From Omnitrophica WOR_2 bacterium RIFCSPHIGHO2_02_FULL_67_20 (GTDB lineage: Bacteria; Omnitrophota; Gorgyraeia; Aquiviventales; Aquiviventaceae), in NCBI GenBank assembly GCA_001805695.1, contig MHGT01000007.1:19001-51068 (forward strand): a DNA stretch of 32,068 nt. The letters run 5' to 3'. A program made the translations under genes and the position numbers. Below are positions 17,284-25,542 of this stretch, piece after piece. A model generated the notes under the pieces. The model did not search any database, was not told the origin of the DNA, and saw only the letters and a list, made by a program, of their open reading frames with translations. Each line of letters starts with the position of its first letter. Position 1 is the first letter of the stretch.

Positions 17284-17749
17284 GCAGATGCTTTCGAAGA
17301 AGTCCAAGTACGCGCTCCGAGCGCTCCTCGCGCTGGCCAGACGGCCGAGCGAGGGGCCGGTCCTCATTTCCGAGCTGGCCGAGCAGGAGGGCATTCCCAA
17401 GAAGTTCCTTGAGCTCATCCTGCTCGAGCTGAAGAACAACGGTATCCTCCAGAGCAAGAAGGGCAAGGGAGGCGGCTACTTCCTCGGCCGGAAGCCGGAC
17501 GCGATCAGCTTAGGAGAGGTGATCCGCGTGCTCGACGGTCCGCTCGCCCCGCTGCCGTGCGTCAGCCAGACCGCCTACCACGCGTGCGAGGAGTGCGGGG
17601 ATGAGGCGACCTGCGGCATCCGAGCCGTCATGAAGGATGTCCGGGATGCCACATCCACCATCCTTGACCGCGAGAGCCTGGCCGACGTGCTCAGGCGGAC
17701 GGAGCGGCTGCAGCAAGAGAAGAAGAAGGTGTTGGTGTACGCCATCTGA
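17282..17749 (+). CDS. Rrf2 family transcriptional regulator
   Basis: A 155-residue winged-helix regulator. The N-terminus MLSKKSKYALRALLALARR and the wing GILQSKKGKGGGYFLGR are classic Rrf2. Four cysteines (Cys93, Cys102, Cys105, Cys111) sit in the segment after the effector helix, in a C-x8-C-x2-C-x5-C pattern. They could hold an Fe-S cluster or sense sulfur status, though they do not match the IscR spacing. It stands directly before the sulfate importer, and the two share a palindrome, so it is most likely the sulfur-responsive repressor of that operon, like CymR/CysR-type members. ATG 17288 is an alternative start. Confidence 0.9.
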   Translation: MQMLSKKSKYALRALLALARRPSEGPVLISELAEQEGIPKKFLELILLELKNNGILQSKKGKGGGYFLGRKPDAISLGEVIRVLDGPLAPLPCVSQTAYHACEECGDEATCGIRAVMKDVRDATSTILDRESLADVLRRTERLQQEKKKVLVYAI

Positions 17750-17784
17750 TTTTTGTCCTCATTACTCTACTAATAGAATAGGGA

Positions 17785-17797
17785 ATATAGACTATAT
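17785..17797. promoter_or_regulatory. Candidate Rrf2 operator (ATATAG-A-CTATAT) overlapping the binding-protein start
   Basis: A perfect 13-base palindrome ends inside the ATG at 17796-17798. It extends the ATAG-N-CTAT core found at the rrf2 start. Just upstream, AATAGAATAGGGAAT resembles the GGGGAATATT stretch of the rrf2 promoter. A TAGAAT at 17774-17779 could be a -10 box. Confidence 0.55.
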
Positions 17798-18827
17798 GAC
17801 AAGACGGCTGGTGTTGGGAGCGCTCGTGGTGGTGATGGTTGCCGTAGCTGGAGGGGTCCTCAACGCGCGCTCTGACGTCGCTCTTAAAGAGCAGACGCTG
17901 TTGAACGTCTCCTACGACCCCACGCGGGAGCTGTATCAGGAGTACAACGCGGCCTTCGCCAAGCACTGGAAGGGGAAGACCGGGGAGGACGTGAAGATCG
18001 AGCAGTCGCACAGCGGCTCCAGCAAGCAGGCCCGCGCGGTCATTGACGGGCTGGAGGCCGACGTCGTGACGCTGGCACTGGCCTACGACATCGACGCCAT
18101 CGCCGGGAAATCCGGGCTGCTGCCGAAGGACTGGCAGAGCCAGCTGCCGCGCCGCAGCGCGCCATACACCTCCACGATCGTATTCTTGGTGCGGAAGGGC
18201 AACCCGAACACCATCAAGGATTGGGACGACCTCATCCGGCCGGGTATTGCCGTCATCACCCCCAACCCGAAGACCTCAGGGGGCGCGCGCTGGAACTACC
18301 TGGCGGCGTGGGGCTACGCCTTAAAGAAGCGGGGAGGCGATGAGGCGAAGGCGAGGCAGTTCATGACGGCGCTCTACAAGAACGTGCCGGTGCTCGACTC
18401 CGGGGCGCGGGGTGCGACGACGACCTTCGTCGAGCGGGGGATCGGCGACGTCCTGATCAACTGGGAGAACGAGGTGCTGCTTGCGGTGCGGGAGTTCGGG
18501 GCGGATCGGTTCGAGCTCGTCGTTCCTTCGGTGAGCATCCTGGCCGAGCCGCCGGTGGCGGTGGTGGACGCGGTGGCGGAGCAGCACGGCACGCTTGAGC
18601 TGGCCCGGGCGTATGTGGACTACCTGTACTCTGAAGAAGGGCAGGAGATTGCGGCCAAGCACTACTACCGGCCGACGCTCGCGTCGGTGGCGGCGGCGCA
18701 CGCGGCACGGTTCCCGGCGGTGGAGCTGTTCACGATCGACGCGGTGTTCGGCGGATGGCAGAAGGCGCAGACAACCCATTTCGATGACGGCGGACTCTTC
18801 GACCAGATCTACCAGCCCGGCCGCTGA
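17796..18827 (+). CDS. sbp: Sulfate/thiosulfate ABC transporter substrate-binding protein
   Basis: A 343-residue periplasmic binding protein that captures sulfate for the permease encoded next. A signal peptide (MTRRLVLGALVVVMVAVAGGV) is followed by family signatures: LLNVSYDPTRELYQEYN, QSHSGSSKQARAVIDGLEAD, DVVTLALAYDID, and NPKTSGGARWNYLAAW near residue 160 for ligand binding. The C-terminal YVDYLYSEEGQEIAAKHYYRP is also typical. The ATG at 17796 starts at the signal peptide and overlaps the palindromic operator. It could bind thiosulfate as well; sequence alone does not separate Sbp from CysP. Confidence 0.93.
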   Translation: MTRRLVLGALVVVMVAVAGGVLNARSDVALKEQTLLNVSYDPTRELYQEYNAAFAKHWKGKTGEDVKIEQSHSGSSKQARAVIDGLEADVVTLALAYDIDAIAGKSGLLPKDWQSQLPRRSAPYTSTIVFLVRKGNPNTIKDWDDLIRPGIAVITPNPKTSGGARWNYLAAWGYALKKRGGDEAKARQFMTALYKNVPVLDSGARGATTTFVERGIGDVLINWENEVLLAVREFGADRFELVVPSVSILAEPPVAVVDAVAEQHGTLELARAYVDYLYSEEGQEIAAKHYYRPTLASVAAAHAARFPAVELFTIDAVFGGWQKAQTTHFDDGGLFDQIYQPGR

Positions 18828-19677
18828 CGCCGGACTCCGGGTAGCGGCGCCGGCGCGGGCCAGGCGCCGCACTATCCTGCCCGGCTTCGGCCTGACGCTC
18901 GCCTTCACGCTGGCGTATCTGAGCCTCATCGTGCTCATCCCGCTCTCCGCCACGTTCGTGAAGGCGTCAACGCTCGGCTGGGCCCAGTTCTGGCGCGTGG
19001 TGACGGAGCCGCGCTCGCTGGCCTCGTACCGGCTGAGCTTCGGCGCCTCGTTCCTGGGCGCTGCGGTGAACGCGGTCTTCGGTCTGGTCGTCGCGTGGGT
19101 GCTGGTGCGCTACCGGTTTCCAGGAAGGCGCCTGCTGGATGCGCTGGTGGACCTGCCGTTCGCGCTGCCCACGGCGGTGGCCGGCATCACCCTCACGACG
19201 CTGTGCGCGCCGGGCGGGTGGGTCGGCCGGCAGCTCGCGCCGCTCGGCATCAAGGCGGCGTTCAGCCCACTCGGCGTCGTGATCGCGCTCACGTTCATCG
19301 GGTTGCCGTTTGTCGTGCGGACCATCCAGCCGGTCCTGCAGAACCTGGACGCCGAGATCGAGGAGGCGGCCGCGAGCCTGGGTGCTAGCCGCTGGCAGAC
19401 GTGGCGGCGCGTCATCCTGCCCGAGCTGTGGCCAGCACTCCTGACCGGTATCGCACTCGCCTTCGCGCGCGCCGTGGGCGAGTACGGGTCGGTCGTCTTC
19501 ATCTCCGGCAACATGCCGATGAAAACTGAGATCACCCCGCTCCTCATCATCACCAAGCTCGACCAGTACGACTACGCGGGTGCCACCGCGATCGGTGTCT
19601 TCATGCTGGTCGTGTCCTTTGTCCTGCTGCTCGTCATCAACGTGCTCCAGTGGTGGAGCGGACGGCGGGCGGCATGA
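18784..19677 (+). CDS. cysT: Sulfate ABC transporter permease CysT (CysU)
   Basis: Inner-membrane channel subunit, about 297 residues, with six predicted helices. Typical CysT segments: PGFGLTLAFTLAYLSLIVLIPL (opening helix), VDLPFALPTAVAGITL, GLPFVVRTIQPVLQ, and the EAA loop IEEAAASLGASRWQTWRRVILP that docks CysA. It closes with GNMPMKTEITPLLI. The ATG at 18784 lies 44 bases inside the end of sbp, in another frame; no later ATG or GTG precedes the first helix, so this overlap is probably real. Its stop overlaps the cysW start (ATGA). Confidence 0.92.
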   Translation: MTADSSTRSTSPAADAGLRVAAPARARRRTILPGFGLTLAFTLAYLSLIVLIPLSATFVKASTLGWAQFWRVVTEPRSLASYRLSFGASFLGAAVNAVFGLVVAWVLVRYRFPGRRLLDALVDLPFALPTAVAGITLTTLCAPGGWVGRQLAPLGIKAAFSPLGVVIALTFIGLPFVVRTIQPVLQNLDAEIEEAAASLGASRWQTWRRVILPELWPALLTGIALAFARAVGEYGSVVFISGNMPMKTEITPLLIITKLDQYDYAGATAIGVFMLVVSFVLLLVINVLQWWSGRRAA

Positions 19678-20489
19678 GGGTCACCGAACCGGCTTCAGTG
19701 CGATGGACCTTGATCGCCATCGCCGTCCTCTTTCTTGGGCTGTTTCTGGTCCTGCCGCTGGCGACGGTGTTGCTGGAGGCGTTCCGGAACGGGGCGGGGG
19801 CGTACCTTGCCGCTCTGCGCGAGCCAGAGGCGCTGGCCGCCGTCCGACTGACGCTGCTCGCGGCCGGCATCGCGGTGCCGCTCAACGTCGTCTTCGGTAT
19901 CGCCGCGGCCTGGGCCATCGCGAAGTTCGAGTTTCCGGGCAAGCAGGCGCTGATGACGCTGATCGACCTGCCGTTCTCCGTCTCGCCGGTCGTGGCCGGC
20001 CTCATCTACGTCCTGCTCTTCGGACGCCAAGGCTGGTTGGGGCCGTGGCTGGCCGCGCACGATGTGACCGTCATCTTCGCCGTGCCCGGCATCGTGCTGG
20101 CGACCCTCTTCGTGACCGTTCCCTTCGTCGCCCGGGAGCTCATCCCCGTGATGCAGGCGCAGGGAACCGAGGAGGAGGAGGCGGCCCGCGTGCTCGGCGC
20201 CGGCGGCTGGCAGACGTTCTGGCGGGTGACCATCCCCAACATCAAGTGGGGGCTGCTCTACGGCGTCATCCTCTGCAACGCGCGGGCGATGGGCGAGTTC
20301 GGCGCGGTTTCGGTGGTGTCCGGCCACATCCGCGGGCGGACCACCACGATCCCGCTCCATGTTGAAATCCTCTACAATGAGTACCACACCGCGGCCGCCT
20401 TCGCCGTCGCCTCGCTCCTGGCGCTCCTGGCGTTGGTGACCCTGATCATCAAGACGTTCGTTGAGTGGAAGGTGCAGCATGAGCATTGA
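19674..20489 (+). CDS. cysW: Sulfate ABC transporter permease CysW
   Basis: Second channel subunit, 271 residues, six predicted helices. Signatures: VLPLATVLLEAF, IDLPFSVSPVVAGLIYVLLF, VPFVARELIPVMQAQGTEEEEAARVLGAGGW (EAA loop), MGEFGAVSVVSGHIRGRTTTIPL, and LYNEYHTAAAFAVASLLALL. The ATGA overlap with cysT sets the start, and its stop lies inside the beginning of cysA. It forms a heterodimer with CysT by family knowledge. Confidence 0.94.
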   Translation: MRVTEPASVRWTLIAIAVLFLGLFLVLPLATVLLEAFRNGAGAYLAALREPEALAAVRLTLLAAGIAVPLNVVFGIAAAWAIAKFEFPGKQALMTLIDLPFSVSPVVAGLIYVLLFGRQGWLGPWLAAHDVTVIFAVPGIVLATLFVTVPFVARELIPVMQAQGTEEEEAARVLGAGGWQTFWRVTIPNIKWGLLYGVILCNARAMGEFGAVSVVSGHIRGRTTTIPLHVEILYNEYHTAAAFAVASLLALLALVTLIIKTFVEWKVQHEH

Positions 20490-21564
20490 GGTCCGCAACG
20501 TCACGAAGCTCTTCGGCCATTTCGCCGCGCTGAAGGACGTCAGCCTCACGGTGCCTTCCGGCGAGCTGGTCGCCCTCCTGGGCCCCTCCGGGTCGGGGAA
20601 GACGACGCTCCTGCGCATCATCGCGGGGCTGGAAACGCCGGATGAGGGCAGCGTCCACTTCGACGGCGAGGACGCCACGGCGCGCAACCCGCGCGACCGG
20701 CGGGTCGGCTTCGTGTTCCAGCACTACGCGCTCTTCCGCCAGATGACCGTGTTCGACAACGTCGCCTTCGGCCTGCGGGTCAAGCCGCGCTTCGAGCGGC
20801 CCTCGCCGGCCAAGATCGCCGAGCGCGTGCACGAGCTCCTCGCGTTGGTGCAGCTGGAGCGGATGGCCGGCCGCTATCCGTCGCAGCTTTCCGGCGGCCA
20901 GCGCCAGCGGGTCGCCCTCGCCAGGGCGCTGGCGGTGCAGCCGAAGATCCTCCTGCTGGATGAGCCTTTCGGGGCGCTGGACGCGAAGGTCCGGCAGGAG
21001 CTGCGGCGGTGGCTGCGCCGTCTGCACGATGAGATCGGCATCACCAGCGTCTTCGTCACGCACGACCAGGATGAGGCGCTGGAGGTGGCCGACCGGGTCG
21101 CCGTCCTCCACGAGGGGCGCATCGAGCAGGAGGGCTCGCCCGAGGAGGTCTACAATCATCCCGTCTCCCCGTTCGTCTTCCACTTCCTCGGCAACGTCAA
21201 CCTCTTCCACGGGCGCATCGAGGGCGGCACGATGCATGTGGGGGAGTTCAGCCTGGAGCTGCCCAAAGGGACCCAAGCCGACGCCGCCTCCGCGGTCGCC
21301 TACGCCCGGCCCCACCTCTTGGACATCGACCACACGCCGCTACCGGGCCGGCCGCACTTCCGCGCTACGATCCGGCACATCAACGCCGCCGGCCCGGTCG
21401 TGCGGGTGGAGCTGGCGACCGGCTCGGGAGGGATCGTGCACGCGGAGCTGCCGCAGGAGCGGTACCGCGTCCTCGGGCTGCAGCGGGGGGCCGAGGTGTA
21501 CGTCAGCGTGAAGGACATGAAGGTATTCACCAGCCCCCACGGCACGTCCGGCGCCGGCATCTGA
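20479..21564 (+). CDS. cysA: Sulfate ABC transporter ATP-binding protein CysA
   Basis: Cytosolic ATPase that powers the CysTW channel. It is 361 residues long. Walker A GPSGSGKTT (about 35-43), Q-loop VFQHYALF, signature LSGGQRQRVALARAL (about 137), Walker B ILLLDEPFGALD (about 157) and the H-loop FVTHDQDEALEVADR are intact. The C-terminal third (from about 235) is the TOBE-like regulatory domain of CysA, including VAYARPHLLDI and ATIRHINAAGPVVRVEL. The ATG at 20479 overlaps the end of cysW by 11 bases. It closes the sulfate operon. Confidence 0.95.
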   Translation: MSIEVRNVTKLFGHFAALKDVSLTVPSGELVALLGPSGSGKTTLLRIIAGLETPDEGSVHFDGEDATARNPRDRRVGFVFQHYALFRQMTVFDNVAFGLRVKPRFERPSPAKIAERVHELLALVQLERMAGRYPSQLSGGQRQRVALARALAVQPKILLLDEPFGALDAKVRQELRRWLRRLHDEIGITSVFVTHDQDEALEVADRVAVLHEGRIEQEGSPEEVYNHPVSPFVFHFLGNVNLFHGRIEGGTMHVGEFSLELPKGTQADAASAVAYARPHLLDIDHTPLPGRPHFRATIRHINAAGPVVRVELATGSGGIVHAELPQERYRVLGLQRGAEVYVSVKDMKVFTSPHGTSGAGI

Positions 21565-21575
21565 ACAGAAGTAGT

Positions 21576-21610
21576 TGACAGTCGGATGGGGAAGCGGAGA
21601 ATGACTGTCA
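21576..21610. promoter_or_regulatory. Inverted repeat TGACAGTC / GACTGTCA after cysA
   Basis: Eight-base perfect arms with a 19-base purine-rich loop lie 12 bases past the cysA stop. The left arm overlaps a TTGACA (21575-21580), so this may be an operator for the next operon rather than a terminator. There is no U-tract. Confidence 0.35.
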
Positions 21611-21641
21611 TTAGAAGTTGTTTCATAAATCCTATGGAGGG

Positions 21642-21724
21642 GATTTCGGTGATTCCAAGAGCTGATTTCAGTGATGAGGTCCGACGGTAATCACCGTAAT
21701 CAGCTTTGAGAAATCACCGTAATC
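21642..21724. repeat. ATCAGC/ATCACC-class intergenic repeat, inverted halves
   Basis: Left half GATTTCGGTGATTCC and AGCTGATTTCAGTGATG is mirrored by ACGGTAATC, ACCGTAATCAGCT and ATCACCGTAATC. AGCTGATT (21660-21667) and AATCAGCT (21698-21705) are exact complements, and GGTGATT / AATCACC form an outer pair. It is the same general class as the repeats at 6321-6389 and 9332-9381. It fills most of the 190-bp gap between cysA and the next operon. Confidence 0.65.
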
Positions 21725-21754
21725 GCTCCCAGCGAGTATTTGCGAAACCAGTTC

Positions 21755-23464
21755 ATGATCACCCGATCGGCGGTTTCCCGTCCCTCCTCATGGCTGGCCG
21801 ACTGCAGCGTGGTGGCGCTGCTCGCCGCCCTGCTCTACGGAGTGGTGCAGGTGGGCCGGCACTGGCAGGCGCCGCTCCAGCTGCGGGTGGACATTGACCT
21901 GAGCCTGTGGGCGCTGCCCGGCTATACCCTGCTGTCGCTCTTGCGGGGTAGTGCCGCCTACGGCGTCTCGCTGGGGTTGGCCCTCGCCTACGGCTACACC
22001 GCCGCGCACCGGCCGCGCGCCGAGCGGCTCCTCCTGCCGCTGCTGGACGTCCTGCAGTCCATCCCGGTGCTCGGCTTCCTGCCCGGTGCGGTCCTCGTCC
22101 TGGTGGCGCTCTTCCCCCGCACCAACACCGGTCTGGAACTCGCCTCTATCCTCATGATCGTCACGAGCCAGGTCTGGAACCTCGCGTTCAGCTTCTACCA
22201 GTCGCTGCGCGGTATTCCCCTCGAGCTTCGGGAAGCTTCGCGGGTCTACCAGTTCAACTGGTGGCAGTGCTTCCGCCGCGTCGAGCTGCCCGCCGCCGCG
22301 GTCGGCCTGGCGTGGAACAGCATGATGGCGATGGCCGGCGGGTGGTTCTTCCTCATGGTGTGCGAGTCGTTCACGCTGGGCTCCCACGACTTCCGCCTCC
22401 CGGGCCTGGGCGCCTACATGAGTGCCGCGATTAGCCAGCGCTCCACGCGAGCTATCGTCGCCGGTCTGGCCGCCATGGTGGTGATGATCACGCTCGTGGA
22501 CCTGTGCGTCTGGCGGCCGGTCCTGGTCTGGGTGCAAAAGTTCCGCATGGAAGAGACGGCGGCTGGAGGCCGGCGGGAGACGCTCCTCCTGACGTGGCTC
22601 CGCCACTCGTGGTTGGCGCGCTCGGCGATGGCCACGGTGGCGCATCCCATCAGCGAGTGGCTCGCGACCGCTACCCATCCGCTCCACGAGCCGCCGGCCC
22701 CTCCGGTGGTGGCGGCCCGCGCGGCGCGTGTGCTGAGCTGGCTGGGTGCCGCCCTCGGTGGTCTCCTCATCATCTGGGCGGCCGTCCGGCTGGTCCGGCT
22801 GCTCGGCGGGCTGAGCCTGGCTGAATGGCTGGATGTGCTGGCCGGGTCGGCGCTGACGTGCGTGCGGGTTTTCGCGGCGGTCCTGCTCGGCAGTCTGTGG
22901 GTGATCCCGGTGGGGATCTGGATCGGCCGGTCGGAGCAATGGCGCAGCCGCTTCCAGCCGCTGGTGCAGATCGCCGCGTCGTTTCCCGCCCCGATGCTCT
23001 ATCCCTTGATCCTCCTCACGCTCCATGCGCTGGGGTGGGGGTTGGGGGTCGGGGCGGTGCTCTTCATGCTCATCGGGACCCAGTGGTATATGCTGTTCAA
23101 CGTGCTCGCCGGAGTCTCCGCCGTGCCCACGGAGCTGCGAGAGGCGGCCCGGGCGTATCGCTTCACCTCGAGCCAGCGGTGGCGCGTCGTCTGGTGGCCG
23201 GCAGTGTTCCCCTACCTCATCACGGGATGGGTCACGGCGGCCGGGAGCGCCTGGAACGCCAGCATCGTCGCGGAGTACGTGTCCGTTGGGCCGCAGATCT
23301 TCGTGACGAAGGGGCTGGGCTCGCTGATTTCGCTCGCCGCCAGCCAGGGCCGCTATGATGTGCTCTCGGCCGGCGTGCTGACGATGGCGGTCCTGGTCGT
23401 CCTCATCAACCGGTACCTGTGGAAGCCGCTCTACCGGCTTGCTGAAACGCGCTACGCGCTCTGA
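21755..23464 (+). CDS. Fused two-domain ABC permease (nitrate/sulfonate/bicarbonate type)
   Basis: A 569-residue membrane protein made of two binding-protein-dependent permease domains in tandem, so one chain forms the whole channel. Each half carries its own EAA coupling loop: LREASRVYQFNWWQCFRRV near residue 160 and LREAARAYRFTSSQRWRVV near 465. Between them lies a cytosolic linker of about 60 residues, including a LTWLRHSWLARSAM segment. Helices are dense in both halves. The ATG at 21755 is preferred over TTG 21740; neither has a strong ribosome-binding site. The ATPase gene follows after 13 bases. No substrate-binding protein gene is present in this cluster, so the substrate is unknown. 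Proximity to the sulfate operon makes a sulfur compound possible. Confidence 0.87.
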   Translation: MITRSAVSRPSSWLADCSVVALLAALLYGVVQVGRHWQAPLQLRVDIDLSLWALPGYTLLSLLRGSAAYGVSLGLALAYGYTAAHRPRAERLLLPLLDVLQSIPVLGFLPGAVLVLVALFPRTNTGLELASILMIVTSQVWNLAFSFYQSLRGIPLELREASRVYQFNWWQCFRRVELPAAAVGLAWNSMMAMAGGWFFLMVCESFTLGSHDFRLPGLGAYMSAAISQRSTRAIVAGLAAMVVMITLVDLCVWRPVLVWVQKFRMEETAAGGRRETLLLTWLRHSWLARSAMATVAHPISEWLATATHPLHEPPAPPVVAARAARVLSWLGAALGGLLIIWAAVRLVRLLGGLSLAEWLDVLAGSALTCVRVFAAVLLGSLWVIPVGIWIGRSEQWRSRFQPLVQIAASFPAPMLYPLILLTLHALGWGLGVGAVLFMLIGTQWYMLFNVLAGVSAVPTELREAARAYRFTSSQRWRVVWWPAVFPYLITGWVTAAGSAWNASIVAEYVSVGPQIFVTKGLGSLISLAASQGRYDVLSAGVLTMAVLVVLINRYLWKPLYRLAETRYAL

Positions 23465-23477
23465 CGCGACACCCGCC

Positions 23478-24815
23478 ATGCCTGCTGAGACGCCGAACGG
23501 ACACGACCCGCTCGTGAAGCTCGCGAGCGTCGGACACGTGTTTTCGCTGCCGTCCGGCAAGCCGCTCCCGGTCCTGGAAGACATCAACCTCACGCTCGCC
23601 GAGCAGGAGCTGGTGGTTATCCTGGGGCCCTCGGGCTGCGGGAAGTCGACGATCGTGCGCATCGCCGCCGGGCTCCTGAGCCCCACCCACGGCGAGGTGA
23701 CGTACCGCGGACGCCCGGTGCTCGAACCCAACCCGCACGTCGCACTCGTCTTCCAGCAGTTCGCGCTCTTTCCCTGGCTGACCGTCGCCCAGAACATCGA
23801 GCAAGCACTCCTGCCTCAAGGGGTCGGCGCCGACGCCCGGCGCCATCGCGTGGCCGAGGTCATCTCGCTCATCGGGCTGGACGGATTTGAGGAGGCCTAC
23901 CCCCGCGAGCTCTCCAGTGGGATGAAGCAGCGCGTCGGCATCGCCCGGGCGCTGGTGGTGCAGCCCGAGCTGCTCTGCATGGACGAGCCGTTCAGCCAGG
24001 TGGATGCGCTCACCGCGGAGACGCTGCGCAACGAGGTCATCAGCCTCTGGCGGGACACCCGCAAATCGCCCCGCGCCATCCTCCTCGTCAGCCACGACAT
24101 CCACGAGGCGGTCTTCATGGCGAGCCGTATCCTCATCATGTCCGCCAATCCCGGCCGTCTCAAAGCCGCCATCGAGAACCCGATGCCCTATCCGCGCGAC
24201 CCGCGCTCGAGCGCCTACCAGGCGCTGGTGGACCGCCTCCACGACGCCATCACCGGCGTGTACCTGCCGGAGCAGGCGGCCGAGTCCCGGCCGGCCACCA
24301 TCCTGGCCGGGCTCCTGGGCCTTTCGGCGATCACCTCCATTCCGATGGTCGAGGTGCGTGAGGTGATCGGCCTCTTGGACGCGGTCCGGAGCCAGGGCGG
24401 GGACGTGGAGTTTTTCCGGCTCACGGCGGAGCTGGGGCGGGCGTTCACGCGGATCCTCCTGGCCGCCAAGGCCGCGGAGCTCCTGCAATTCCTGGAGACG
24501 CCCCATGACCACCTCGTGCTGACGGAGCGGGGACGCCAGTTCCTGGCCGCCCCCCGCGCGATGCGCAAGCAGCTCTTCCGCGAGCAGCTCCTCCAGGTGC
24601 CGCTGGTAAAGCGGGTGCGGGAGATGCTGGAGCACAGCCCCGAGCACCGCCTGGCCAAGGACATCCTGCTGGAAGAGCTGGCCATCCAGTGCCCGCAGGA
24701 GGACCCGAAACGGCTCTTGCGCATCCTGAGCAACTGGGGCCGCTTCGCGGACCTCTGGACGTCGACCGCCGAGCGCGGCACGCTCACCCTGCTGGGCACC
24801 GCAGCGCCCAAATGA
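23478..24815 (+). CDS. ABC ATPase with C-terminal AAA-associated domain
   Basis: A 445-residue cytosolic ATPase, partner of the fused permease. The first 250 residues are an NitT/TauT-type nucleotide-binding domain: Walker A GPSGCGKST (about 51), Q-loop VFQQFALFPW, signature LSSGMKQRVGIARAL (about 145), Walker B LLCMDEPFSQVD (about 166), H-loop VSHDIHEAVFMA. From about residue 275 an AAA-associated C-terminal domain follows (SIPMVEVREVIGLLDAV, LTERGRQFLAA, VPLVKRVREMLEHSP). It looks like one or two winged-helix-like units and could be a regulatory sensor. The family association of this domain with fused permeases is known; what it senses is not. The stop overlaps the next start (ATGA). Confidence 0.9.
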   Translation: MPAETPNGHDPLVKLASVGHVFSLPSGKPLPVLEDINLTLAEQELVVILGPSGCGKSTIVRIAAGLLSPTHGEVTYRGRPVLEPNPHVALVFQQFALFPWLTVAQNIEQALLPQGVGADARRHRVAEVISLIGLDGFEEAYPRELSSGMKQRVGIARALVVQPELLCMDEPFSQVDALTAETLRNEVISLWRDTRKSPRAILLVSHDIHEAVFMASRILIMSANPGRLKAAIENPMPYPRDPRSSAYQALVDRLHDAITGVYLPEQAAESRPATILAGLLGLSAITSIPMVEVREVIGLLDAVRSQGGDVEFFRLTAELGRAFTRILLAAKAAELLQFLETPHDHLVLTERGRQFLAAPRAMRKQLFREQLLQVPLVKRVREMLEHSPEHRLAKDILLEELAIQCPQEDPKRLLRILSNWGRFADLWTSTAERGTLTLLGTAAPK

Positions 24816-25531
24816 TGCGCCTGCGAAAACCCCGCTTCCTGTTCGTCTACCCGCTGGCCGCGCTGCTCTTTACGGTCGGCCGCATCACCGAGCGGAATCT
24901 GCGGCTGGGCATCCTGCTGATTGCGCTCGGGGAGGCGGTGCGCCTTTGGGCCAACGGCTATGTCGGCCACGTCAAGGTCAACTGGACGGAGCAATCACGC
25001 GGGGACGCCAAGATCGGCCGGTTGATCACCGGGGGGCCCTACGCCTTCGTCCGGCACCCGCTTTACCTCGGGACGGCCGTGATCGGAGCGGGGTTCTGCC
25101 TCATCGTCGGCAGTGTCTGGCTCGCACTCCCGGCGTTCGCCGGCTTTCTGCTCATCTACCGGGTGAAGATGACCGAGGAGGAACGGACTCTGCTGAATGA
25201 ATGGGACAGCACGTACCAGCACTACCATAACGCGGTGCCCCGGTTGATGCCGTGGCGCCCGCGCTATCGGGATCGGCACGGGCGGTGGAGCTGGAAGGGG
25301 GTGGCGGCCAGCAAGGAGTGGAAGACCGCCATCTGGGTGACGGTCATGGTGATCCTGCTCTATTTCTGGGAGGAGGCGGTGCAGCAGCGCGAGCCGCTCT
25401 TCGAGAAGCGCTGGGTCCTGCACGCGTGCCTGCTGGTGGTCCTCGTGGCGCTGATGGCGACCGACGGCCTCGTCGAGCTCATCAAGCGGCGGGGACGGGC
25501 GGGCCGCAGCGCACAGCCAGTTCATAAATAG
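24812..25531 (+). CDS. Isoprenylcysteine carboxyl methyltransferase-like (PEMT/ICMT) membrane methyltransferase
   Basis: A 239-residue integral membrane protein with helices near 8-25, 30-47, 88-115, 170-190 and 200-218. The family signature GGPYAFVRHPLYLG (about 72-85) and KMTEEERTLLNEW (about 118) form the S-adenosylmethionine pocket. The C-terminal pair of helices (from about 165) is an extension beyond the minimal ICMT fold. The ATGA overlap with the ATPase gene suggests co-translation. The methyl acceptor is unknown; bacterial members modify lipids or small molecules. The family is sure, the substrate is not. Confidence 0.83.
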   Translation: MMRLRKPRFLFVYPLAALLFTVGRITERNLRLGILLIALGEAVRLWANGYVGHVKVNWTEQSRGDAKIGRLITGGPYAFVRHPLYLGTAVIGAGFCLIVGSVWLALPAFAGFLLIYRVKMTEEERTLLNEWDSTYQHYHNAVPRLMPWRPRYRDRHGRWSWKGVAASKEWKTAIWVTVMVILLYFWEEAVQQREPLFEKRWVLHACLLVVLVALMATDGLVELIKRRGRAGRSAQPVHK

Positions 25532-25542
25532 AGAAGTTGAGC

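Noticed and set aside
17796..18827. Binding protein as a molybdate or phosphate receptor
   Set aside because: The SYDPTRELY and NPKTSGGARWNYLAAW segments and the cysT-cysW-cysA order are specific to sulfate/thiosulfate importers.
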